A stretch of DNA of 64,000 nucleotides from Streptomyces sp. NBC_01335 (GTDB lineage: Bacteria > Actinomycetota > Actinomycetes > Streptomycetales > Streptomycetaceae), in assembly GCF_035953295.1 (NCBI RefSeq), contig NZ_CP108370.1:930001-994000 (forward strand), given 5' to 3'. Positions 52,327 through 61,583 of this stretch are shown here, in pieces. The notes under the pieces are model-generated. The model was not told the origin of the DNA. It saw only the letters and a list, made by a program, of their open reading frames with translations, and ran no database searches. Each line of letters opens with the position of its first letter. Position 1 is the first letter of the stretch. The translations under genes were made by a program, and so were the position numbers.

Positions 52327-53907
52327 TTACCAGCTGGCCTTGCGGTACAGCTCCCACATCTGCATGACGGTCTGCGGGTCGAGCGCGCGCTCGCCGCCGC
52401 CTATGTCCTCGCCGGCCGCGATGTAGAGCTTGCCCTGCCAGAGCGGCAGCAGCGGGATGTCCTCGACCATGATCTGCTGGGCCTCGGCGAACTGCTTGCT
52501 GACCGCGCCCCGGTCGCTCTCCTTGCGCGAGGAGGGCAGGATCTGGTCGGTGATCTTCTTGTTGACGTACATGCCGCCGGTGGCGCTCTCCTTGCCGACG
52601 AAGGGTGCGATGAAGTTGTCGGGGTCCGGGAAGTCGGGGAACCAGCCGCGCCCGAAGACCGGGTACTCGCCCTTGTTGAACCCCTCCTGGAACGTGGTCC
52701 AGGGCGCGCTGCGCAGGGTGATCCTGAAGAGTCCGGACTTCTCCAGCTGCCGCTTGATCTCCTCGAACTCGGTTGCGGTCGAGGAACCGTAGCGGTCCGT
52801 GGTGTACCAGAACGTCATCTCGACCGGCTCCGTGATCCCGGCGTCGGTGAGCACCTCCCGCGCCTTCTTCGCGTCGGGGTCCCCGAAGGTGTCGAAGAAG
52901 CTGGTGGTGTGGGCGGCGATGCCCTTCGGCACGATGGAGTAGAGCGGCTCGGCGGTGCCCTGGTAGACCTTGGCGACGAGGGCGTCCCGGTCCACGAGAC
53001 GGGCGATGGCCTCACGCACGGCCCGCTTGCCCGCGACCGGGTCCTTCGGGTTGAAGACGAGGAAGCGGATGTCGGCGCCCACGGACTCGACGAGCTGGAG
53101 GCCCTTGTCCTTGTCCTCCTTGCCGCTCTGGAGGCCGATCACCTCGTCGGCGGTGAGGCCGCGGTAGGTGGCGTCGATCTTGTTGTCCCTCAGCGCCGGG
53201 ACCAGCTCGTCGGACTTCGCGTAGTACCGGATGGTGACGGAGTCGTTCTTGCGGTTCGCGAAGCCCTTGTAGCTGTCGTTCTTCTTCAGTTCCGCGACGG
53301 TGTGGGGCTCGTAGTGGTCGAGGACGTACGGCCCCGAGCCGGTGACCGCGTTGCCGGTACGGAGCTTGTCCTTGGGGTACTGCTTCGGCGCGACGATCGA
53401 CATGGCCGGGGTGGCGAGGACGAAGGGGAAGGTGGCGTCGGACTTCTTCAGGTGGAAGATGACCAGGTCGTCGCCCTTGGTCTCCACCCGGTCGAGCGAG
53501 CCCAGCAGGCCGAGCGGGCCACCCTTGGCCTTGATCGCCACGATCCGGTCGATGGAGTACTTGACCGCCTCGGCGTCGAGCGTCTCGCCGTCCGAGAACT
53601 TCAGGCCGCTCTTGAGCTGGCAGCGGTAGGCCATGCTCGTGGAGTCGGTGAAGACGCACTCCGCCGCGTCGGGCTGGGGCTTGGTGCTTCCGGTGGGGAA
53701 GGACACCAGGGTCTGGAAGACGTTGCGCATCAGCTCCCAGGAGTTGTCCCAGGCCGCGGCAGGGTCCAGGGTCGAGGGCGAGCTGGTCGTCCCGACCGAG
53801 ATGTGCTGGTCGACGTCCGAGCCGCCGCTCGAGAACACGCTGCAGCCGGCGACGAGTGACAGGGATGCTAGGGCTGCAGCAGCCTGCAGACTGGCCCGGT
53901 AGAACAC
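52327..53907 (-). CDS. Family 5 solute-binding lipoprotein (oligopeptide/nickel ABC importer type)
   Basis: The 526-residue protein has a lipoprotein signal (LASLSLVAGCSVF) and a family 5 binding domain: STLDPAAAWDNSWELMRNVFQTL, LKSGLKFSDGETLDAEAVKYSIDRI, TGSGPYVLDHYEPHTVAELKKND, and ends with QIMVEDIPLLPLWQG. Such proteins bind peptides, opines or metal chelates for ABC uptake. No permease or ATPase genes are next to it, so it is an orphan component or serves a transporter elsewhere. The GTG at 53907 gives better spacing from GGAG than the one at 53913. Confidence 0.88.
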   Translation of the reverse strand: MFYRASLQAAAALASLSLVAGCSVFSSGGSDVDQHISVGTTSSPSTLDPAAAWDNSWELMRNVFQTLVSFPTGSTKPQPDAAECVFTDSTSMAYRCQLKSGLKFSDGETLDAEAVKYSIDRIVAIKAKGGPLGLLGSLDRVETKGDDLVIFHLKKSDATFPFVLATPAMSIVAPKQYPKDKLRTGNAVTGSGPYVLDHYEPHTVAELKKNDSYKGFANRKNDSVTIRYYAKSDELVPALRDNKIDATYRGLTADEVIGLQSGKEDKDKGLQLVESVGADIRFLVFNPKDPVAGKRAVREAIARLVDRDALVAKVYQGTAEPLYSIVPKGIAAHTTSFFDTFGDPDAKKAREVLTDAGITEPVEMTFWYTTDRYGSSTATEFEEIKRQLEKSGLFRITLRSAPWTTFQEGFNKGEYPVFGRGWFPDFPDPDNFIAPFVGKESATGGMYVNKKITDQILPSSRKESDRGAVSKQFAEAQQIMVEDIPLLPLWQGKLYIAAGEDIGGGERALDPQTVMQMWELYRKASW

Positions 53908-54022
53908 GTGCACGCTCCTCGATCAGCCATGGGTCGGCAGACGATACCGCAGTGCCCCACCGGGCCAATCACCAGGCCCGGCAGGGCACTTGCTTCAATC
54001 GGGGCGAACCGTGGCAGCCCGT

Positions 54023-54778
54023 TCAGCCCACTCCGGCATTCAGGAAGATTCCCCCGTCGATCACGAGCGTCTGCCCCGTGATCCAGCCCGCCTGCTCCGA
54101 GGTGAGGAAGGCGGCGGCCCCGCCGATGTCTTCCGGAACTCCCAGTCGGGCCATGGGATACGCGGCGATCACCTCGGCCTCGCGGCCCTCGTACAGCGCC
54201 TCGGCGAACTTGGTCTTGACGACGGCCGGGGCGATCGCGTTGACCCGGACGACCGGGGCGAACTCGTGGGCCAGCTGGAGCGTCAGGTTGACCATGGCGG
54301 CCTTGCTCATGCCGTACGCGCCGATGAAGGGCGACGCCGAAATACCGGCCACCGAGGCGATGTTGACGATCGCCCCGCCGTTCTGCGCCTGCCACGCCCG
54401 CCAGGTCTGCTGGGCGAACCCGAGCGCCGAGATCACGTTGGTCTCGAAGACCTTGCGCGCGACGTTGAGGTCGAGCTCGGCCATGGGCCCGAACACCGGG
54501 TTCGTTCCGGCGTTGTTGACGAGGTGGTCGACCCGGCCGAAAGCCTCCATGGTGCGCTCGACGGCCTGCGCCTGGTGCGCCTCGTCGTGCGCCTTGCCGG
54601 CGACACCGATCACCCGGTCGGAGCCGAGGCGCTCGACGGCGGCCTTGAGCGCCTCCTCGCCGCGGCCCGTGATGCAGACCCGGTCGCCGCGGGCGACGAG
54701 CGCCTCGGCGACGCCGTACCCGATGCCCCGGCTCGCACCGGTGATGAGCGCGACCTTTCCGCTGTCCTGCACAGTCAT
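54023..54778 (-). CDS. SDR-family oxidoreductase
   Basis: The 251-residue classical SDR has TGASRGIGYG at residues 14-23, NNAG in HLVNNAGTNPVFG, catalytic Ser in IVNIASVAGISAS, and YGMSK for the Tyr/Lys pair. The C-terminus GQTLVIDGGIFLNAGVG is complete. It follows the FabG-like gene on the same strand by 20 bases, so the two form an operon that may oxidise and reduce hydroxyacyl intermediates. In Streptomyces, paired SDRs of this kind are often near acyl-CoA metabolism genes. Confidence 0.87.
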   Translation of the reverse strand: MTVQDSGKVALITGASRGIGYGVAEALVARGDRVCITGRGEEALKAAVERLGSDRVIGVAGKAHDEAHQAQAVERTMEAFGRVDHLVNNAGTNPVFGPMAELDLNVARKVFETNVISALGFAQQTWRAWQAQNGGAIVNIASVAGISASPFIGAYGMSKAAMVNLTLQLAHEFAPVVRVNAIAPAVVKTKFAEALYEGREAEVIAAYPMARLGVPEDIGGAAAFLTSEQAGWITGQTLVIDGGIFLNAGVG

Positions 54779-54798
54779 GATGTCCCTCGTCCTTCGGG

Positions 54799-55560
54799 TC
54801 AGTTGAGCGGGCCGCCGGCGACGTACAGCACCTGACCGGAGACGAAGCCCGCGTCGTCGCCGGTGAAGAAGGAGATGGCGTTGGCGATGTCGTCCGGGCG
54901 GCCCACGCGCTGGACGGGGATCTGCGTGGCCGCGGCGGCCTGGAACTCCTCGAAGCCCATCCCGACGCGGGCCGCGGTCTGGGCGGTCATCTCCGTCACG
55001 ATGAACCCGGGCGCGACGGCGTTGGCGGTGATGCCGAACTTGCCGAGCTCGATGGCGAGGGTCTTGGTGAAGCCCTGGAGACCGGCCTTGACGGCCGAGT
55101 AGTTGGCCTGGCCGCGGTTGCCGAGCGCCGAGGAGGAGGAGAGCGAGACGATACGCCCGAACTTGGCGTCCACCATGTGCTTCTGGACGGCCTTCGCCAT
55201 CAGGAACGCCCCCTTGAGGTGGACGTTCATCACGATGTCCCAGTCGGACTCGCTCATCTTGAAGAGCAGGTTGTCGCGGAGCACGCCCGCGTTGTTGACC
55301 AGGATCGTCGGCGCGCCGAGTTCGGCGACGACGCGCGCGACGGCGGCCTCCACCTGCGCGGCGTCCGACACGTCGCAGCCGACGGCGAGCGCGGTGCCGC
55401 CGGCGGCGGTGATCTTCCCGACGGTCTCCTTGCAGGCGGCCTCGTCGAGGTCGAGTACGGCCACGGCGCGGCCCTCGGCCGCCAGGCGCACGGCGGTCGC
55501 GGCCCCAATGCCTCGCGCCGCTCCCGTCACGATGGCGACACGCTGCTCGGTGGTGGACAT
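54799..55560 (-). CDS. 3-oxoacyl-ACP reductase FabG-like SDR
   Basis: The 253-residue SDR has the FabG-like features TGAARGIGAATAVRLA at the N-terminus, NNAGVLRDNLLFKM in the substrate-binding strand region (a motif typical of FabG), VSLSSSSALGNRGQANYSAVKAG with the Ser-Tyr-Lys catalytic set, and IPVQRVGRPDDIANAISF. It is probably an NADPH-dependent 3-oxoacyl-thioester reductase outside the main fatty-acid cluster. The ATG follows GAGGAGAA. An AAGCGCTT palindrome lies in its promoter. Confidence 0.88.
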   Translation of the reverse strand: MSTTEQRVAIVTGAARGIGAATAVRLAAEGRAVAVLDLDEAACKETVGKITAAGGTALAVGCDVSDAAQVEAAVARVVAELGAPTILVNNAGVLRDNLLFKMSESDWDIVMNVHLKGAFLMAKAVQKHMVDAKFGRIVSLSSSSALGNRGQANYSAVKAGLQGFTKTLAIELGKFGITANAVAPGFIVTEMTAQTAARVGMGFEEFQAAAATQIPVQRVGRPDDIANAISFFTGDDAGFVSGQVLYVAGGPLN

Positions 55561-55651
55561 GCTGGGTTCTCCTCGCCGTTGGATCGCGGCCCAGCCGACA
55601 CCGGCAATGCCACCGCACCGGACACTCCGAGTGCGGCCCCGTTGACTGAGC

Positions 55652-55659
55652 AAGCGCTT
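55652..55659. promoter_or_regulatory. AAGCGCTT palindrome in SDR promoter region
   Basis: The sequence GAGCAAGCGCTTAGT contains the perfect palindrome AAGCGCTT, about 92 bases upstream of the FabG-like start. Such sites are common operators of TetR-family regulators of acyl-CoA metabolism in actinomycetes; the regulator here is not identified. Confidence 0.4.
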
Positions 55660-55760
55660 AGTACTGTGTGGTTGCGACGCTAGAAGCCCTGGCACTCGGT
55701 GTCAACGGCCACGACAGGCAGGGGCGCATGTCACACCCGAAGGAGACGCCGGGACAGACA

Positions 55761-55802
55761 CCGAAGGGGCTGCCCGCGACGGATCGCGGACAGCCCCTTC
55801 GG
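55761..55802 (-). terminator. Hairpin after DUF3037 gene
   Basis: A 12-base perfect stem (CCGAAGGGGCTG and its complement) with an 18-base interior lies 19 bases beyond the stop of the minus-strand DUF3037 gene. It may also block transcription from the other side. Confidence 0.8.
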
Positions 55803-55820
55803 AAGGTGGGTGTAGGACGC

Positions 55821-56204
55821 TCAGCGGACGAGCAGATCGAGCAGGCGCTCGATCTCGGCCTCCGGATCGAGCGTCAGGCCGGTGTGTACGGGGCCCGGCT
55901 GGACGACCGTGGAGCGGGGGGCGATCAGCCAGCGGAACCGTCGTCCGGCATCGTCTCCGGCCGCCTGACCGGCCGCGTCGCCGCCGCCGCAGACGTTCTC
56001 CACCGCCCGCAGCGCGGCCTGTACGCCGATGACGTCGGCGGCGGGGTCGAGCGCCCTCAGCTTGCTCTCGTCGAGGTGGGTACGGGCGGCGACGAAGGAG
56101 TGCGCCCGGCTGTAGACGAGCACCCCGGCGTTGAAGCACTCCCCGCGCTCGACGCGGGGGACGACGCGCAGCAGCGCGTACTCGAAGACCTCGCGCGTGC
56201 TCAT
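55821..56204 (-). CDS. DUF3037 domain protein
   Basis: The 127-residue protein starts VFEYALLRVVPRVERGECFNAGVLVYSRAHSFVAART, the conserved opening of DUF3037, and ends in LTLDPEAEIERLLDLLVR. It starts inside the stop of the HipA-like kinase gene (ATGA). This two-gene unit is widespread in actinobacteria; DUF3037 is of unknown function, and a regulatory or substrate role for the kinase is inferred only from coupling. Confidence 0.82.
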   Translation of the reverse strand: MSTREVFEYALLRVVPRVERGECFNAGVLVYSRAHSFVAARTHLDESKLRALDPAADVIGVQAALRAVENVCGGGDAAGQAAGDDAGRRFRWLIAPRSTVVQPGPVHTGLTLDPEAEIERLLDLLVR

Positions 56205-57061
56205 CGGGTCTCGTCCTTCTCCGTCGGGTGGAGGCCCGTCGACCGGGTCCTCGGGGTGAGGCGGTCGGCGAGCCAGCCGGGGGCCTTCGACGGCCCGGTC
56301 GGCGCCGGGGCGTCCATGACGATGCGCTCGTGGATGGTGGCGGCACGGGCCAGCAGGGGCGCCACGTACGCGCGCCGAAGCTCGTCCGTCGAGTCGAACC
56401 CGGGCTCGCCGAGGAGCCACTCGTCGGGTACCTGGGCCGTCACCTCGGTGAGCAGCTCCTCGGTGACCAGCGGGGCGAGCGCGGCGGCAGCGGCCGCGAC
56501 GTCCGGTCCGGTGGGTGCCAGTACGTGGTCGGAGGCGTTGTACGGCTTGGCCGCGGACGCCTGGGCGCCCGGCCAGTTGTGGTGCCAGATCATCGTGGCC
56601 CCGTGGTCGATCAGCCAGACGTCGCCGTGCCAGACCAGCATGTTGGGGTTGCGCCAGGACCGGTCGACGTTGTTGATCAGCGCGTCGAACCAGACGATCC
56701 GCCCGGCCTCCACCGGGTCGACGTGGTAAGCGAGCGGGTCGAAGCCCAGGGAACCGGGAAGGTAGTCCATCCCGAGGTTCAGCCCGCCGCTCGCCTTGAG
56801 CAGCTCCTGCACCTCCTGGTCGGGCTCACCGAGCCCGATGACCGGGTCGAGCTGCATGGTCACGAGCTCCGGCACCCGCAGCCCGAGGCGTCGGCCGAGC
56901 TCCCCGCAGATGACCTCCGCGACCAGGGTCTTCCGCCCCTGGCCCGCCCCGGTGAACTTCATGACGTACGTACCGAGGTCGTCGGCCTCGACGATCCCGG
57001 GGAGCGAACCGCCCTCACGCAGGGGCGTGACGTAGCGGGTCGCTACTACTTCTTCCAGCAC
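56201..57061 (-). CDS. HipA-like kinase family protein
   Basis: The 286-residue protein has a short HipA-type kinase core: YVMKFTGAGQGRKTLVAEVICGELG holds the likely ATP-binding lysine, VWFDALINNVDRSWRNPNMLVW the catalytic Asp and Asn, and WLIDHGATM a DFG-like Mg-binding motif. The N-terminal HipA domain of the persistence toxins is missing. It is translationally coupled to a DUF3037 gene, and no HipB-type HTH partner is seen. The start region abuts the degraded integrase gene, overlapping its end by some bases. Confidence 0.8.
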   Translation of the reverse strand: MLEEVVATRYVTPLREGGSLPGIVEADDLGTYVMKFTGAGQGRKTLVAEVICGELGRRLGLRVPELVTMQLDPVIGLGEPDQEVQELLKASGGLNLGMDYLPGSLGFDPLAYHVDPVEAGRIVWFDALINNVDRSWRNPNMLVWHGDVWLIDHGATMIWHHNWPGAQASAAKPYNASDHVLAPTGPDVAAAAAALAPLVTEELLTEVTAQVPDEWLLGEPGFDSTDELRRAYVAPLLARAATIHERIVMDAPAPTGPSKAPGWLADRLTPRTRSTGLHPTEKDETR

Positions 57062-57560
57062 TTTCCCAGGTCACCCATCTTTTCAGCCTTACAATCCACG
57101 GACAGCCTCTCCGGGGCGCAGAGGCGGGAATCGCCGGTCGACTGCGCTGGGGAGAATCTGGGGAGTTTCGGCCGGCAAGCCGATGCCCCGCGCTCCCCCA
57201 GCAGACCGTCGATGGTGCCACGCCCCTTGCTGCCGGCCTCCGGCATGAGGTGAGCATAGTAACCGAGAGTGATCGCGGGCGACGAGTGTCCGAGCCTGCG
57301 CGCCAAGGTCACGGCGGACTCTCCGGCTTCCGACGGCGATCCTGTTCCGCTCGTTGGTGGCATCGCGGACTCGCAGTGCCGTACCCATCGACCACGCGTC
57401 GCGCCGCTCCCGTGGCGACTTGGGCCACCGCACAGATTTCGCAGGCACAGGGTTGCGTGCGAGGCGCTTGTCGTCGACGGCTGCTTCCAGAGTGGAGGAA
57501 AGCTCGGCCAGGATTCCGCGCTGGTGGTCGACCGAGGTTCCCCCGGTGTGCGGGAGGTGC
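57046..57560 (-). pseudogene. Tyrosine integrase remnant
   Basis: Two integrase pieces in different frames are readable on the minus strand. The upstream piece, GILAELSSTLEAAVDDKRLARNP followed by PAKSVRWPKSPRERRDAW, is the core-binding region; the downstream piece, ESAVTLARRLGHSSPAITL followed by GYYAHLMPEAGSKGRG, holds the C-terminal GH motif and nucleophile Tyr. The middle, with the catalytic Arg and HxxR, is missing, and the N-terminus is cut where the IS3 remnant begins. It marks a decayed integrated element. Confidence 0.75.
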
Positions 57561-57563
57561 TGA

Positions 57564-57870
57564 TCAGCTGGTCAGAACGGGTTGATGGATGTTCAGGCTC
57601 GCTTGACCGGCCGCCGCTCGGTCGGCGTGGTGCTTCTCCTCGAACTCGATGGGGCTGAGGCAGCCGAGCCGCTTCTGGATCCGTCGGCTGTCGCAGAACC
57701 CATCGACGTACTCGAAGAGCGCCAGGTTCGCCTCGGCCCTCGCGGCGAAGACGAGGCCGCGGACGCATTCAGTCTTTGATCAGCATCCACACGTTCTCGG
57801 CGAGAGCGTTATCGTACGATCCCCGACCGCGCCCATGGAAGCCTTGATTCCTGCCCGCATTCGATGATCC
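57564..57870 (-). pseudogene. IS3-family transposase (OrfB) C-terminal remnant
   Basis: On the minus strand the C-terminal part of an IS3-type DDE transposase is readable: SYDNALAENVWMLIKT, then, after a one-base insertion in an A-run near 57777, ECVRGLVFAARAEANLALF, EYVDGFCDSRRIQKRLGCLS and PIEFEEKHHADRAAAGQ, with a stop at 57564. The catalytic Glu region is present but the frame is broken and the first two-thirds of the gene is absent. No intact inverted repeats were identified. Confidence 0.8.
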
Positions 57871-57954
57871 GACTCATGGCCGCCCGCCTCGCCGGCGAGA
57901 CCATCGAACCCCACGGTCCCATCGAAACCGAAGCGGCCCGACGCCTCACCGGCG

Positions 57955-60900
57955 TCATCCTCTCCGGGGCGTCCGAGCGGGCCCCGGGTGCCCCTGGTGG
58001 ATGAACGCGGCCCAGGCCGCCGGGCGGTCCAGTTCCGGCGCACCGGCCAGTTCCCTCACGAGTTCGTCGCTGAGCGAACCGGGGTTCTCGCGTTCCGGAT
58101 CGAGCATCCACATCCGGGCCCCGTGGAGGGCGTCCACGGGGCTCAGCCCTTCGACGGCCAGGTAGTGGTGGAAGACCGCCATCATCAGGGCCGCCGCCGA
58201 ATCCCGGGTCGCCCACCGGGAGCCCACCACGTCCCGCGCCCCGCTCGCCACGAAGGCGGTGGTCAGGGTGAGCGCCTCGTCGTGGTCGCGCCTGCTCAGG
58301 TCCGTCTCGCAGGCGCTGAGTACGACCAACGGGCCTTCTGGGCAGTCCTGTTCACCGGCGACGCGGTCGAGCAGCCGCGACACGGTCAGCAGCTCGGTGG
58401 GTGACCGGCCCTCCTCCCCCGGGCCGGGAGCCAGCCGCAGGGCCGATGCGGTCGGGCTGGTGCCGGCCGACCCGTGACACGCCACGTGGAGCAGGGACGG
58501 CCCCCCGGCGAGGGCCGCGAGGATGTCGTCCGGTGTGCCGGTCGCCACGAGTCCGGCGGGAGGCGTGTAGAACGCCCCGTACAGGCGCGCCCGTGGATAC
58601 AGGGTCTGCTGGAGCCCTGTCACTTCCAGTTCCGCGAACGGCAGGCTCATGGTGGGATCGGCCACCATGACGGGGGCGGAGGCCGGAGCACTCCGGGCGC
58701 GCCGGACCGTGCTCAGGAACTGGCGTCCGGACGCCGCGTAACTGATGATCATGATCTGGCACACCCAGTCCCGGCGGGACCCGGCCGGCAGGCGTGCCGC
58801 GTGCCAGGGGACGATGCCGAGGCGCCCGCAGGGAACCAGTACGATCCTCGGCGGTCCGGGGCGGTCCGTGCGTCGGCTCTCGTTCGCGGCGAGCCGCTCC
58901 GCGACGCCGGTCAGCACCGGGAAGATGACGGCGTCCGTCGCCCAGTCGCAGAGCTCGGACAGCGCCTCCTCCCACGTCCGCAACGCTTCGGGGACGTGGG
59001 GCTGCTGCTGGTACGCCGCCGCGGCGTCGAGGTACCGCTCCAGGGGCGCGCTGTTCTCGCCGGACAGCAGGGGCATCGCCCGTACGCCGGTGCCGATGTC
59101 CGGACCCAGTACGACCGCCATGCCCGGCGAGGCGCCCTCGCCCGCGAGCAGATAGACGAGCGCGTCCGCGTCGCCCTCGGCCACGCCGGCCTTGAGTTCG
59201 TCGACCGTCGGAGTGCGGAACAGGGATCCGTCCCGCTCACGATGGCCCAGGGCCCACAGGGCGCGGCGCCGCAGGGAGCTGGGAAGCTCCCTGGGGAGCG
59301 CGCCGGCCGCGCCGCCCGGCCCCTGCTGTGCCGCTCGCCATTCCCGGGCGAGGTCCTGGTGGCCGCCGGCCTCCAGGAGTTCGGGTACGGCCCGAGATGT
59401 GGACGCCGCTTGCAGCACCAGCGCGCGGCCCAGCTCCAGTGCGGCCACCGCCTCCTCCACCCGGCCCTGGGAGGCGGCCCAGACAGCGGCCCGCATTCCG
59501 TACTCGGATCCGGACCGGGCGGTCAGCAGAGCGTCGTGGGAGCCCGACTGCAGGACGACGTCACCGGCGAGTGCCCGCAGCGATTCCAGCGCGGCGGCCG
59601 TCGCCGCGTCCCGGTCAGCCGGGTCCTGAGTGCTCCGGAGGCGCCACCGGTAGCACTCCGCGAGCTGCCACAGGGCGGCGAAGGCCACGTGCTGCATCCG
59701 GCCCTGACGTACCTCGTCGCGCACGTGCTCCAGGCCACTGATGGCGGCCGCGAGATCGGTGGGGTCCTCGTTGGTCGTGTGACGGACGGCGGCCGTCAAG
59801 GCGCGGAGGTACTGGGTACCCGCCGACGAGTCGGCGGGGGACGGGACGGATCCGGGCATGAGGTCGGGCAGACGGTCCGCCACGGCCCGCGAGGCGCGTA
59901 TCCCGTCGAGGAGGGCGTCGAGTTGCGCGTCGGGGACCCCGGTCCCTCCGTCGGGCCTGGACGCGAGGGCGGCCTCCTGCTGGGCCAGGCCGCGGGAGAC
60001 CGCCTCGCTGTCGCGGGTACGTTCACCGAGCAGTACGAGAGCGGAGCCGTGTACGAGCGCCACGGCGAACTGGGCCGGGTCCCCGGCGGTCATGGAGGCT
60101 TCGAGCGCGTCCAGTTCGCCCATCAGCCGACGGAACTCGTCGACGTTCTCCCCCTCCTCGGACCGCATCCTGGTGAAGAGGCCGACCGCCCGGGCCATCA
60201 CGGCGATGTGGGCCACGCGTGGATCGTCGGCCGCCCACTGCGCGAAGTGCTCGACGACGGGACCCGTCTGCCGGAGGGCCTCCGCGTCGTCGAACCTGCT
60301 GCCTCCGAGGGGACCGGCCGTCTGCAGCACCATGCGCATCAGCGCCTGGATGCCGGAGGCGGCCCCGGCGTCGTCCGCCGGCAGTCGGTCGAGCTGGCCG
60401 CCGAGTCGTTCGAGAACCCTGTCCAGGGTCCCGGGATCGCCCGTGCGCAGTGCTTCGGGTAGGCCGATCATGGCGGTGAGCCACGCGTGGGTGACCGCAG
60501 TTTCCGTCCGGTCCGCCGCCTCCGCTGCCGGTTCCTCGGCGCCGGGCTCCGGCGCGGGTTCCTGGGCGGCGGGCTCCGGCGCGGGTTTCTTGGCGCCGGG
60601 CTCCGGTGCGGGTGGGGCGGCTTCACGGAGAATCGGGGACAGAGTCTCCAGCATCGACCGGAGCTCATCGCTCAGGGGGAAGCCGGGGGGCAGCATCAAC
60701 AACAGCGCTTCGGGATCGGACAGATCCCCCTTCTCCAGGTACGAGAGGAGGTCTTGCGTCTGGTTCAGCTTCTGGTGCACCTCCGGCGGCAGCGTCGGTA
60801 TCCGGCCGACCTCGGCGGCCAGGGCCGCGATCCGGGCCGCCTCGGCGGCCGGCTGCCCGGGGAGGGACGCCGCGGAGAGGTCGAGGAGGGACCAGAGGTC

Positions 60901-61314
60901 CGGAGGGGACGGGGCCGTGGCGCCCGGCTGCACATGGGGAGAGACCATCAGCAGGAACATCGCCGCCCACTGCCTGTCGTCGTCCGCCATCCGCTCCCCC
61001 GCGGGCCTCGCCGGATCCCGTACCTCTTCCAACAGGAGCCGGGCCCGCTCCCGGTCGTCCGCCGTGCCGCGCCCGGAGGCGTGGCGCACGGCGAGCAGAC
61101 TGCCGAGTACCAGGGTGACCTTGCCGAGCAGGAGCCGGTCGTGGTCCAGGAGGGTGCGCAGCCGCAGCAGTTCCGCCACGGAGCCCTCGAACTCCTCCGC
61201 GGTGACCGTCTGGTTCTCGTCGTTGCGCCCGATCAGCCGGGCGGCGCGTCCGGTCGCATCCATGGCCCAGGCCCGAAGCCCCTGGACTCCGCCGCTGTCC
61301 TCGTCGCCCGCCAT
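57955..61314 (-). CDS. Large CHAT-domain protein
   Basis: The 1119-residue protein has a helical N-terminal region, a Pro/Glu/Ala-rich linker at about 234-272, a long helical repeat (TPR-like) middle, and a C-terminal CHAT (caspase-HetF) protease domain from about residue 830. The catalytic dyad is His947 in HVACHGSAG and Cys1002 in VVLSACETDLSRRD, with the supporting blocks VLVPCGRLGIVPWHAA and VVGSRWATRDSAAALMMAVFHHYL. CHAT proteases are activated by partner signals and cleave target proteins. The N-terminus is homologous to that of the protein starting at 62236, and the two genes are divergent around a membrane-protein gene. Confidence 0.88.
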   Translation of the reverse strand: MAGDEDSGGVQGLRAWAMDATGRAARLIGRNDENQTVTAEEFEGSVAELLRLRTLLDHDRLLLGKVTLVLGSLLAVRHASGRGTADDRERARLLLEEVRDPARPAGERMADDDRQWAAMFLLMVSPHVQPGATAPSPPDLWSLLDLSAASLPGQPAAEAARIAALAAEVGRIPTLPPEVHQKLNQTQDLLSYLEKGDLSDPEALLLMLPPGFPLSDELRSMLETLSPILREAAPPAPEPGAKKPAPEPAAQEPAPEPGAEEPAAEAADRTETAVTHAWLTAMIGLPEALRTGDPGTLDRVLERLGGQLDRLPADDAGAASGIQALMRMVLQTAGPLGGSRFDDAEALRQTGPVVEHFAQWAADDPRVAHIAVMARAVGLFTRMRSEEGENVDEFRRLMGELDALEASMTAGDPAQFAVALVHGSALVLLGERTRDSEAVSRGLAQQEAALASRPDGGTGVPDAQLDALLDGIRASRAVADRLPDLMPGSVPSPADSSAGTQYLRALTAAVRHTTNEDPTDLAAAISGLEHVRDEVRQGRMQHVAFAALWQLAECYRWRLRSTQDPADRDAATAAALESLRALAGDVVLQSGSHDALLTARSGSEYGMRAAVWAASQGRVEEAVAALELGRALVLQAASTSRAVPELLEAGGHQDLAREWRAAQQGPGGAAGALPRELPSSLRRRALWALGHRERDGSLFRTPTVDELKAGVAEGDADALVYLLAGEGASPGMAVVLGPDIGTGVRAMPLLSGENSAPLERYLDAAAAYQQQPHVPEALRTWEEALSELCDWATDAVIFPVLTGVAERLAANESRRTDRPGPPRIVLVPCGRLGIVPWHAARLPAGSRRDWVCQIMIISYAASGRQFLSTVRRARSAPASAPVMVADPTMSLPFAELEVTGLQQTLYPRARLYGAFYTPPAGLVATGTPDDILAALAGGPSLLHVACHGSAGTSPTASALRLAPGPGEEGRSPTELLTVSRLLDRVAGEQDCPEGPLVVLSACETDLSRRDHDEALTLTTAFVASGARDVVGSRWATRDSAAALMMAVFHHYLAVEGLSPVDALHGARMWMLDPERENPGSLSDELVRELAGAPELDRPAAWAAFIHQGHPGPARTPRRG

Positions 61315-61583
61315 GTCCCGACGCCCCGTCCGTCACGATGAATGCATCCGGCCGATCCCGCGGCCCCATGGACGCAGTGTGGCTCGTCGCGCGGCCCATC
61401 GCCCCCGACTCCCTCCGAACGACCGGTTTTCGGCCCGGTTTCGCCCCCGGCCCCGGGCCGTCGCCCCCACGCGGGTGGGCGGCAACGGGTCGAAGGGCGG
61501 GCGAGGTCCGGGTGCGGACTTCACGCCGTGCGCCCCGCGGTGCTTCGCTGTTCCTGCGGGGGAAACCAGAGGGAGGAGGCAGC

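Noticed and set aside
57871..57954. Short open plus-strand stretch between the IS3 remnant and the CHAT gene
   Set aside because: It reads as an alanine/arginine-rich peptide without start signal or family; possibly leftover mobile-element sequence, but unsupported.
61338..61583. Upstream extension of the single-pass membrane protein
   Set aside because: It would run through the divergent promoter region and lacks a ribosome site; the GTG at 61584 follows GGGAGGAGG.
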